From assembly GCA_029582265.1 (NCBI GenBank), contig CM055819.1, positions 9,546,135-9,610,134 of the forward strand: a stretch of 64,000 nucleotides of DNA. The letters are read 5' to 3'. Below are positions 1-10,100 of this stretch, in pieces. The DNA comes from Zoroaster sp. YZ-2022. Lineage: Eukaryota; Echinodermata; Asteroidea; Forcipulatida; Zoroasteridae. The notes beneath the pieces were generated by a model. It was not told where the DNA came from, ran no database searches, and saw only the letters and a program-made list of their open reading frames with translations. How positions within the stretch are numbered: the first letter of the stretch is position 1; every line of letters starts with the position of its first letter. A program made the position numbers and the translations under genes.

Positions 1-97
1 ATCACCCAAGCCTAGTGCCAATTGTGTAATAACTTCATCAATGGCATTGTCTCCAGAAACAATGGATTTGGGCCATTCTAATGACCCACATTTTAGG

Positions 98-432
98 TCT
101 TCCGCCAAGTTTGACGCTCATGGCGCATGAACATTATTACCCCTGTCATCTGGCAAGTTATATCATTCCTAGAACCATCTCAACTCCCCGGGGAGTATGC
201 AACCCATGCTGCCAAATATGTAGCGCAACGAGCTTAATCAAACACAATTACGACCTCTGCCCTCAAAGGTCCCCATTTATACTCCTGGGTGAAGAGAAGC
301 AATTATACTTAAGTGTCTTGCTCAGGGACACAAGTACCACGGTCGCCGCCAGGATTCAAACCCACATTCTGACGACTCGGCCATCAGAACACAAGTCTGA
401 TGCACTAAACTGCTCAGCCATGGCACCCCATA
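98..432 (-). mobile_element. tRNA-derived SINE, copy 1 (no tail)
   Basis: Very similar to the copy at 55829-56205. On the - strand it starts with a tRNA-Leu/Ser-like head whose A-box-like part is near 418-400 and whose decayed B box (ggattcaaacc on +) is near 351-361. A unique body of about 240 bases follows. The open frame across it is repeat sequence, not a gene. Confidence 0.75.
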
Positions 433-1086
433 GCAGTGCATTCTGGGCCACACAAAAAAAACGATCATTAACCTGCAGTAAAGACCAAGTACCAAACTTG
501 TATTACCATTCATAAATTCCTGTATCGATTGCATTATTACAGTTTGTTGTTCATGAGAAAAAGGTGAAAAAGCATGGACAATTTTTGATCGGCAAACACA
601 AACTTGGTGTTCATTCCAACAGAAATTTGATCTTATTAAGTCATTAATTCAATTGGGCAAATATTTTACTCATTTTACTTTTAAAGGGAGAGTATCTTCA
701 TATGTACTCAGTGATTGACAATAATACCTCATGAGCCTGCGCTGGCCTAGATAACAGGGCGTGATAAGATTTTTTTACCATGGCTGATGCAAAAATAATG
801 AGCCAGTGGCTGCATAATAATATGTATGCAGCAGTCACAGTAATATGTATCATGCCAGGTTTTCTAGGCTAGCCCACACTCGTGGGGTATTATTTTTAAC
901 TTCATCTTAAACTAGGACACAGATTCCATGCCCTGTCGTAAGTTTGCTCTGATCATGACAGTATTGTTCCTTTAAACAATAGCACCTCAGACAGAAAGAA
1001 TTCAAGGGATATTTGATACCATCATCAACATTACACCTAGTATTCTACAACTTTTGTTAAACAGTGATCAAAGGTTTTTTGATAAC
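433..1086. other. AT-rich intergenic sequence
   Basis: No coding exon, RNA gene or clear repeat boundary seen. Confidence 0.5.
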
Positions 1087-1098
1087 ATTTTTCACAAT

Positions 1099-1325
1099 AT
1101 AAGTTTTGAGGCTTTGCATGGTGGAATATCGATATCGTTTCGGTTTGCGGTAACACCATGTGTTTATCTCAACTAACGTGAAGCGGAGGTACAGGTTCTG
1201 AAAAGAACCGTATCGTACAACGAAGGTTGAGATACGAGTTGTACGATACGGTTCTTTTCAGAACCTGTACCTCCGCTTCACGTTAGTTGAGATAAACACA
1301 TGGTGTTACCGCAAACCGAAACGAT
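1099..1325. mobile_element. Foldback repeat with 12-bp flanking duplication
   Basis: A near-perfect palindrome (arms about 1132-1222 and 1239-1327, loop about 16 nt), preceded by the phrase GCTTTGCATGGTGGAAT. The 12-mer atttttcacaat occurs at 1087-1098 and 1326-1337, consistent with a target-site duplication. Related sequence occurs at 12095-12164, 18490-18640 and 52917-53090. Confidence 0.7.
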
Positions 1326-1337
1326 ATTTTTCACAAT

Positions 1338-2150
1338 GTTTATAATCTCTTAATTATTCATATTATTCACACCAAGTAAGTTTTATATAAAATTGTAATC
1401 ATTTATGTTTTTTAAGAATACCAGTGTTGTACCTTCCCTTTAAATATTTAATGTCAACATAATCATTAAGAAATAAAACTTGACAGGTTTGACTTTTGAA
1501 TAGGATTCTTCTATTCTTATTCTTAGATATTTAGTTTTGAGACATATATATACATGTATGTACTGTTGGTAAAAATCTCATTACATGCATTTATAAAAGA
1601 ATATTATTATAAATGTACATGTACCTGTTGAACATTTTATTGGTAATTTTGTGTCATACTCTGAATGAGTAAAAAACAACACTATACCACCATGTATAAA
1701 TTATTGTATATTCATTTACGCAAATAATTAAAAATATAATTTTAAATTCTTCCAACCATAAGTTCTGGTTCAATCATGTGACGTCATTCATACTTTTTTT
1801 TTCAATTTTTCCACATAATATGGGTGTCAATTGTGCCAAATTTAGTAAAATTCTGTCTAATGTTTTCTCAAGATAGCAAAAGGTGACTTTTTAAACCTGC
1901 TGCTAGAGGGCGCTGTTAAGAGCGATGACATCACCAAAAAAAAATTTGAAAAGAGCAGACCCCACTTAACATATAAACCCAGAATGCTTTTTTTTAATAC
2001 CCTTTCAGATTTGCGTCAATTTATAAAGAGCTTGGACCAGAAGTAAGGGTCAATAGGGTCATGTCTGTGTATCAAATGTCGAGTCCTCCATGTTCTGTAT
2101 GATTATGAAGGAATCAAGAAATTATCTATTGTGGTTCACGAGATATAAAA
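1338..2150. other. AT-rich intergenic sequence
   Basis: No gene or clear repeat structure recognised. Confidence 0.4.
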
Positions 2151-4280
2151 TATATTCTTTTAATTATAATTAATTACGTAATAATTCATTAGATGACCTC
2201 ACCATGACGTCACAACGTTACCTGGAACTATATGTTAAGGTCTTACTATGTGTTAAGTTTTAAGGTTCTTTGAACTCCGCAACTACCGGTATGTTTTGGC
2301 TGTACAAATACATTTACAGAATAGTGATTCTGAATAGTTGTTCAGTTAAACTTCCTGTTTCGACAGGAAGGAGAGGTCAGATTAGGGTCTTGTCTGTGTA
2401 CGAAATGTGACATAGTTCAAGGTCTTTAAGATGATGCAAAGATTGTGAAAATATCTTCTGTGGTTCATGAGATATGATTTTTTTTAATATTCAACTTCCG
2501 GTTTCAACCAGAAGGAGAGGTCAGATTGGGATCACGTCTGTGTACGAAAAATCACATAATTCAAGATCTTTCAGATGATGCAAAGATTGTGAAAATATCT
2601 TTCGTGGTTCATGAGATATAATTTTTTGAAATATTAAACTTTGATTTAGTGTAAATCGATATCTGATGACCTCACCATGACGTCACAACTACATGTTAAG
2701 GTCTAACTATGTGGTAAGTTTTAAGGTTCTGTGAACTCTGCAACTATGTTTTTGTCTCTGGACAAGTCTTATTGAGAAGAAGAAGAAGAAGAAGAAAACT
2801 AGATATTTGAAGTTTGTTAAAAACAAACTCAGGGTGTTCGAGTGTGCATCATATGTGATGACGTCATCACCTAAAGTTGTTTAAAAAAACAAGATTTACT
2901 TCAGGAGATATGAGTGTTCAAAATATATAATTAAAATAACATACTAGACGGAATTGTTTGTTATATTACAAACACATAGGTGTTCGAGTTTTGTCAGGGC
3001 AGTGATGATGACGTCAGAATGTTTTTTAAAGAAACTTTGCATTATTATTGTTTTCATATTAAAGAGTACCCTGTAAAATATGATGTGGTTACCAACGATG
3101 ATTTGTTTGAAGTCCATTTCAATGATTTGAACTTAATCACATTATTTATTCTTGAAAAAAACGTTCAAATGTGAAAAACAACTGTTCTTCTATATAAGGG
3201 TCAATTTTGGTACCGAAATTCTTTGAGAGAAGGCATGTATTTCTTTGGCGAGTTTTTACAACCCGTTTTCGTGTAGTTCCAGATACGAATTGTGATTTTG
3301 ACGAAATCGTCGTCCTCGCTAATAATGTACGATTTTGAAAATATTTTTTTATATTAAACTTTGACTTCCGGTTTGGACAGGAAGTAAAGGTCAAATTGGG
3401 GTCATGTTTTTGTAAATATTTTTGACAATTAACAATCTGTACAATGGTGCAAAAACTGAATTTACCTCTTGTGGTTGTTGAGATATGATTTTTTTAAATA
3501 TTAAACTTCCGGTTTGGACAGGAAGTAAGGTCAAATTAGGGTCACCTTTTGTGTAAATATTTTTCGACAATTAACAATCTGTACAATGGTGGAAAGATTA
3601 TGAATTTACCCCTTGTGGTTGTTGAGATGAATTTTTAAAATATTAAACTTTGACTTCCGGTTTGGACAGGAAGTAAAGGTCAAATTAGCAGAGCTGCCAA
3701 CTCTTCCGGATTCTGCGGAAGACTTCGCGTATTTGACGGTAATTTACTTACTTAAAATATATGCAAGGAGGCCTCTCCTTTTGGTGCCAAAAGGAGAGGC
3801 CTCCTTGCATATATTTTAAGTAAGTAAATTACCGTCAAATACGCGAAGTCTTCCGCAGAATCCGGAAGAGTTGGCAGCTCTGAATTAGGGTCATGTTTTT
3901 GTAAATATTTCTGAAAATTAACAATCTGTACATTGGTGCAAAAACTGTGAATTTACCTCTTGCTGTTGTTGAGATATGATTTTTTTCAATATTAAACTTT
4001 GACTTCCGGTTTGGACAGGAAGTAAGGTCAGATTGGGGTCACGTCTGTGTACGAAAAATCACATAATTCAAGATCTATAACATGGTGCAAAGATTGTGAA
4101 AATATCTTTTGTGGTTCATGAGATATAATTTTTTTTAAATATTAACTTTGATTGAGTGTAATTCGATATCTGATGACCTCACTATGACGTCACAACTTAA
4201 GGTATAACTACATGTTAAGGTCTTACTATGTGTGAAGTTTTAAGGTTCTGTGAACTCCGCAACTATGTCTTTGTCTCTGG
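2150..4280. repeat. Complex tandem block of two alternating motifs
   Basis: Motif P (gatgacctcac..atgacgtcac, then ttaaggtctta and gaactccgcaac) occurs near 2190, 2665 and 4170. Motif Q (cttccggttt..gacaggaag, then gtcaaatt..gggtca and gttgagatatgatttttt) recurs near 2350, 2490, 3365, 3505, 3655 and 4005. Copies are diverged and unequally spaced. The segment 3689-3882 is a later insertion. Confidence 0.7.
3689..3882. mobile_element. Perfect-palindrome MITE, 6-bp TSD
   Basis: A 194-bp inverted repeat with arms of about 96 bp and a 2-nt centre (tg). It starts CAGAGCTGCCAACTC and ends with the complement. It is flanked by AATTAG at 3683-3688 and 3883-3888. Uninterrupted relatives of the target (caaattagggtca) occur at about 3532, giving an in-window empty site. 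Confidence 0.85.
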
Positions 4281-4379
4281 ATATGTTTCACTGAGAAGGA
4301 GAAGAAAAAGTAAAAAAAACAAAAAAAAAAACGAACAATATCAAGAGGTGTTCGCGCTGTCGCTCGAACACCTAATTAA

Positions 4380-5223
4380 TAAATTTGCCAAAAAAGACTT
4401 TTTCAAAATGTATCAAATCATTGAAAGTTTTTCAATGTGATCTTCTTCATTGTTAATGAAATGAAGTTACTTAAATCACAATTGTAAAATAAATACACTG
4501 TCTGATTTCCATAATGTTTCACATGTAAGTAATCTTTTTTCTGAAGAAAAAGTTCAACGAATATATTAGTAGTTGGTTACTTTGGTTTGCCAGGAATTCT
4601 TCCACCCACCGATCAATAGACCTTTATCATGCTGCGGCCATCTTTGTCTGATTCCCAATATTCGCAATAACGATTATAGTACTGATTCTCGTTAAATAAA
4701 AGGAGCCAGACTATTTCCCCGTCCAGCCTCATTTTGGTCACATGGATTTCTATCAAAGAAAAACAAGTAGGCTACGCCATGGAAGGGTTTCTGGTAATAG
4801 GTCGGCTTCAAAATCAGTGCGGCCGTCTTTGTCTGATCCCCTGTATACGTAATAACAATTATAGTTCTGATTCTCATTAAATAAAAATATGACCCTTCCA
4901 CCCTCGTGACATGCTTTTTTTCCCCTTTTTTTTGCCAACAGGGAAATACGTGAGACATATACACAGGGACCCAATTTCCCATATACAAAGTATGGTGGCT
5001 AAGAGAGGCCTCACAAATTGGGCAAACGTTCATACACCTTCGTTTAAAACAGCACGGCAGAATTCCAATTGATCCAGCAATTTTGGCTGCAATTGTACAT
5101 CGTTTCATAGCCAAAAAAAATTTTTTTTTAAATGCCAATGCGCGGGTCTGAGGCAATGCGCGTGGAGACTAGAAACTGGAGATTTTTGGGGCTAAAAGGT
5201 CTATAGGATATATTCCCTGACTT
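4380..5223. other. Intergenic sequence
   Basis: No convincing exon. Open frames on the - strand (5156-4692) lack recognisable domains. Confidence 0.4.
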
Positions 5224-5575
5224 TAATAATAATAATAATTATGTGTGGATTTATATAGCGCACGTATCCACCAACTAAGTGGTGCTCAAGGCGCATTATA
5301 TTATTATCCCTGCTCATAAGGCTCATAAATCATTCCTGAAACCATCTCAGCTCCCTGGGGAGTATACAGCTCAATTGCTGCCATTTCTAGCGCATATAGA
5401 GCAAACCAACTCTGCCTTCACAGGTACCCATTTAACCCCTGGGTGGAGAGAAGCAATTATGATTAAGTGTCTTGCTCAAGGACACAAGTGTCACGGCCGT
5501 GATTCGAACCCACATTATGTTGCTAACACCAGAACTTGAATCCGGTAAGCTAGACCGCTCAGCAACGACACCCCA
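5224..5575 (-). mobile_element. tRNA-derived SINE, copy 3
   Basis: Same architecture as the copies at 98 and 55829 but diverged: tRNA-like head at the high-coordinate end with gattcgaaccc, a body ending in gcgctatataaatcc on the - strand, and an (ATT)n tail at 5226-5240. Confidence 0.7.
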
Positions 5576-6095
5576 CTTTGTTTCTGAAGGATGTTTGAAA
5601 ATGGGCAAATGTGTAGTAAGTATAAGGCATTATTGTGTACTAATATATAAACATGAAATAGTCTACAAAACACAAATATACATATATGATAATGTATGAT
5701 GTAAATATAAGTAGTAACACACCTATAAATCCCAACTGAGTTGTGGGGCCCAGAATAAACCCTCAAATCATAACAATTTTGGCACATAATTAATATACCC
5801 TTACCATTTTTTTTTTGCCATGCCATTTTTGAAAGGTGATAAAAGGACGACACCAGATTTTTATACAATTATTTTTCAGGATAGCCCAATAAATTAAACA
5901 AAATATATAATAAGTATGTCATTATGTTTTGATGATGAAGTTTTTGAAAGTTAGCAAAAAACATTGCTCAATTCATTTAATTAACAGGAAAGATGTGTGT
6001 ATTATTGAGGGGAAAAATAAATTTACTTCTTAATATTACTTAGATTGAATTTCCATAAAATTCAATACTATAAAATAAAAAAAATCTGTAAAAAT
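5576..6095. other. AT-rich sequence upstream of the tRNA gene
   Basis: No gene seen. Confidence 0.4.
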
Positions 6096-6105
6096 TGCCA
6101 TACAC

Positions 6106-6209
6106 TTCCCCAGGTGAGGCTCGAACTCACAACCTTTGCATATCCATACAGCAACGCGTATGGTTACTGTTTATAAGTACAACGCGCTAACCGATTGTGC
6201 TACTGGGGA
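6106..6209 (-). tRNA. tRNA-Ile(UAU) with 30-nt intron
   Basis: A complete cloverleaf on the - strand. The acceptor TCCCCAG pairs with CTGGGGA and the discriminator is A. The D arm is GCAC/GCGC with AATCGGTTA in the loop. The anticodon stem TTGTA/TGCAA carries loop CTTATAA, anticodon TAT. The T arm is GTGAG-TTCGAGC-CTCAC. A 30-nt intron (6171-6142) follows position 37, the canonical place, and tRNA-Ile-UAU genes of animals commonly have one there. Body and loops closely match the human gene (AATCGGTTAGCGCG, CTTATAA, AGGTTGTGAGTTC). T runs follow downstream as possible pol III terminators. A U1-A72 first pair is unusual. Confidence 0.93.
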
Positions 6210-6240
6210 CGGCCGTCAAACTCGGTGGCAATGAAAGTCT

Positions 6241-6904
6241 AAGTTTAATTAATCAGAATTCAGTATATTCTAGTTTTATTTTACTCAGTAATGTATAAAG
6301 TAAAGAAGTACTTGTTTTAATTGATTCATTTGTAATTTCTTTTGTTAGTTAAAGAAGAGTGAATAGCCAAATTTGTCAACTTTAATAATAATTCTACAAC
6401 GAAAACTTGCATCAGACTATTTTATTCATTTGTTCCTAAACCAGAGGAATCTTACGCTTAAATGAGCTTAGGTACTAGACTGAAACATGAAGAAGGAATC
6501 AACCATTAATTTTATGGGGTATCAAAATAACTAATTTTTGACTTTATAAACTTTGAACAGGCATTTCAATAATTTCAAATTCTTTTTGAATTTAATAAAT
6601 TATTATAATGTCATGAAAACTATTAAAAGTAAACAAATATATTTCGTAATTGATTAAAACGCAGATGTCTAAATGGATCGTACCATTATAAACATCCCTA
6701 AATCGTCGTAGACTATATACATGAAGTATTCGTCGCCTACGTGTACTATGTACGTGTACACTGTGCGGATGGCGACGATCATCAGCAATGTTAATAATAT
6801 TGAGGACGTGTTCGCTGTACAACCAAACTCGGCCTGAGATATTATCGTAAATGTTTTCGTACTTTCTTATTATTTTCTAAACCCACAAAAAAGAGCAAAA
6901 GACA
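6241..6904. promoter_or_regulatory. TMF1 5' flank and probable 5' UTR
   Basis: Intergenic sequence between the tRNA and the TMF1 start codon. 6700-6840 has several CG dinucleotides and gtacgtgtac palindromes and may contain the promoter. No TATA box can be assigned. Inference only. Confidence 0.3.
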
Positions 6905-7118
6905 ATGAGCTGGTTTGAAACAGGTGGTTTATCTGGTTTTGCCAAATCGGCATTGTCATCTGCCCAAAAGTCAATCGATAGAGTGTTGGATATTCAGCTG
7001 GAAGACTCGACAAATACACACAAATGTACTTCGGGAAAGCAGGCGGAGACGGAGTCACGGACGTCGGCAAAGTCAACAAATTCCAGCAAGCAAGCTCGCA
7101 GTTCTGTATCGAAAAGGG
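6905..7118 (+). CDS. TMF1: TMF1 exon 1 (start codon, vesicle-capture N-terminus)
   Basis: Codes for the first 71 residues plus one base. It begins MSWFETGGLSGFAKSAL and continues to a SIDRVLDIQ segment, the strongly conserved amphipathic start of TMF proteins with Trp3 kept. The context aaagacaATGa is an acceptable initiation site. The donor is GGG|GTAACG, leaving phase 1; the spare g joins AT of exon 2 to make Asp. Confidence 0.93.
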
Positions 7119-10100
7119 GTAACGTTAAATTACGTGTCTATGTAGTAGTATTACAGAATTTTAAAGCCTGTTAACAAATTTGGTAAATGTCCGTAAATGC
7201 ATCCAGTGATCCATACTTAACCATGGAGGAAGGAAAACATTCTTCCTCCATGACTTAACTATTTAGTTTATTTACTATTCATGCTATTTTAGTATTTACA
7301 ATTTCAAAATGGCTAATTTTGTCTATAGTCCTATAGGCCGCATGCCAGTCAACTCGCCCCCTCGCAATCTCGCCCCTTACAATCTCGCCCTTACAAACTC
7401 GCCCCCTAACAAACTCGCCCCTCACAAAGTCGCCCCCTGACAAACCCGCCCCTCGGCAAACTCGCCACCTGGAAAACTCGCCCCCGACAAACTCGCCCCC
7501 TGTAATTTTGTGACGCATCTCACGCTATTGAGACTAGTTTAATATAATTTAACAAAAATAAATATTACATGAAATAATTCAACAGTTACAACTAAAATAG
7601 AATACATAGAAAACTAGCTAAACAAAACAGTTATGATTTATACGATGTACATTGTATACTCTATGTATATACTATGAAAAATTTACAAAGTTATTAAGTT
7701 GTTTGATTTAATTCTGTATTTTGTATGTAATTACTTATTTTTATTTTTTCTTATTTATTTTACTCAGTATTTTGTTTAGCTAGTTTCCTATTTATTCTGT
7801 TAATATTCTTGTAATATAAAACGTCAATTGAAATGATGTTTGATTTACTCTCTTCATTCTATCACTAGCATCAAGATGAAATAATTTACCACAGAGTTTT
7901 TTTAAGACTTAAAATTAATAATTGGATTCATTAAAATAATTATATCCCCATACATCCTGCCTTTATTATAACATGGAGGAAGGAATCTGTTTTCCTTCCT
8001 CCATGATTATAATAATGTTTTATTTACTCTCTTATATGAACACAGTCTCAATAGCGTGAGATGCGTCAAAAAATTACAGGGGGTGAGTTTGTCGGGGGGG
8101 CGAGTTTTCCGGGGGGTGAGTTTGCCGAGGGGCGAGTTTGTCAGGGGGCAACTTTGTTAGGGGGCGAGTTTGTACCAGCAGGGGCGAGTTTGTAAGGGGC
8201 GAGATTGTAAGGGGCGAGTTTGCCAGGGGGCGAGTTGACTGGCATCCTATAGGCCTAACGTAGGTTAAGTAGAGTGTTGTTTTGGGTAGAATGTCCTATC
8301 CGACCGCCACCTTTTCTCATTCAATATAACCAATAAAGTAGGGTTTTTCAGTTGAAAAATTATTCTTAAACCAATATGCTCAATATTTATATCAAATTAA
8401 AGGTCTTGATGAAAGAAATACAATGGTTTTTAAATCAAGAAAATCGGACGAGTAGTTTTGAGGAATCCTGTTTTATTTAATCAAGTATACAGCATTCGAT
8501 GAAGCGCGACTGTCCATACACTGTGTACATCCCTAAATGGCAACAAAACCGTTGAATCAGCCTACATACACCGTGATACACACGCACAGCGTTCGTGCTC
8601 GTTTCCCTCATAAGAGCTTTTTAAAGGGTGTAAAAAATACACTCTCCGCTCAAAACTAAACAAAATTACGGCTCAAAACTTTCACATATGATAGAAAAGA
8701 GGTGTAAAATTAATTCAGACACCGCTCTTAACTTTCATCTTGAAGATTTCACCTCGAAAAAACGGTGTTTACTTTTTATCTCTTCGTAACTTCAGTTGTA
8801 GAGTAGTTATGGAGATCGAGCAAGCATGGGTATGTAAAGGAGCCCATTGACTCAATAGGGAAACCCGTTTTCATGTCAATCACAATGTACTCGGGCGCGG
8901 AGATGCCCTCAGCAGAGCGCGGCAAATTTTACGGGCTGAATGCGCCCGATCTCAGAACACTTCGCGAAAGGTTGGGCGGGACGAGAGTGGTTCATTCATA
9001 AAAACCTAGGCTTTCGCACGTACTTCCGATTGCTATTTTATGTACATTGTTGGATAGCTGAAACTATAAGCTTTCCAATTAGCTATTACATGTAAGATTT
9101 CGACGGGTAAAAGTAATATAATTTTTGTATTTAAAATTTTGATGTTTTTTGTTGCAGGCGATGCGCTGTGCGTGTGGAGGGCTTCGGTCAAGCACGTACG
9201 AACTGAAAACCCTAAATAAAGTAATCTTACCTACCCATTAAGGTGGAGAACATGTATGGTTGATGATAGACATATACTTCAAATTATTCCAGGATATTTA
9301 TTTCATGAAAAATCAGGCATTTTTGTTATACGATGACTTCCTCAGTCATGTCAGTCCGATCTTGTCAACTCCTCCGTTAGTGACCAACACAGTCATTGTA
9401 CATTCGCAGTGGCAACTGTAATAGGATCCTTCTATTTTCTGAAGGGGGAGGATTTTTTAGAAGGGAAATAAAGGTGATTTTAAAGATAGTTTTTTCTTTG
9501 TGTACACCCAAAAATTGATAGAATCATTTTTTAACTGGTTAGGCCTAGTGGTTGCCAAAAATGTTTTAAAAACCTTAAACAGTGGCAGTCGGATACGACA
9601 TTCATTCCTTTTCGGTCAGTGACAAGATACGTAAATGGAATATGACCGCGCCGTGTACAGTTGTAGCTCCAATATGTAGAAGTGGTCTCATTGGTCATAC
9701 TCATAAGACATTTCAACCCTTGTGACAACTCGACACGGACAACTCAACCCACAAAAAACTCGACCCATGAGACAACTCAACCCTCGTGACAACTTGACCA
9801 ACAAGACAACTCGAGCCTTGTGACAACTCAACTAGGGCTGTGCGTTTTTGAATCATTTGGTAACCAGATATTTTGATTTTGAATATATTCGATATTCGAA
9901 GGCTGCCGATTGGTAATTGCACCACGTGAAAACAAGCACGCATGATATGGTGGAGACAAAAAATGTACTGAACATAATGCCCTCGTGTCTCAGCGACATT
10001 GTATAAACGGTCCATGTAAAAAACTTTTCTTTTTTTTTAAATTACATAAAAAAGCAACAACAATCTGGGATTTGGAGACTGAAATGGGATATGCACATTG

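Noticed and set aside
81..515. 144-codon + strand frame
   Set aside because: It lies over a SINE in antisense; the same frame is repeated in the copy at 55858.
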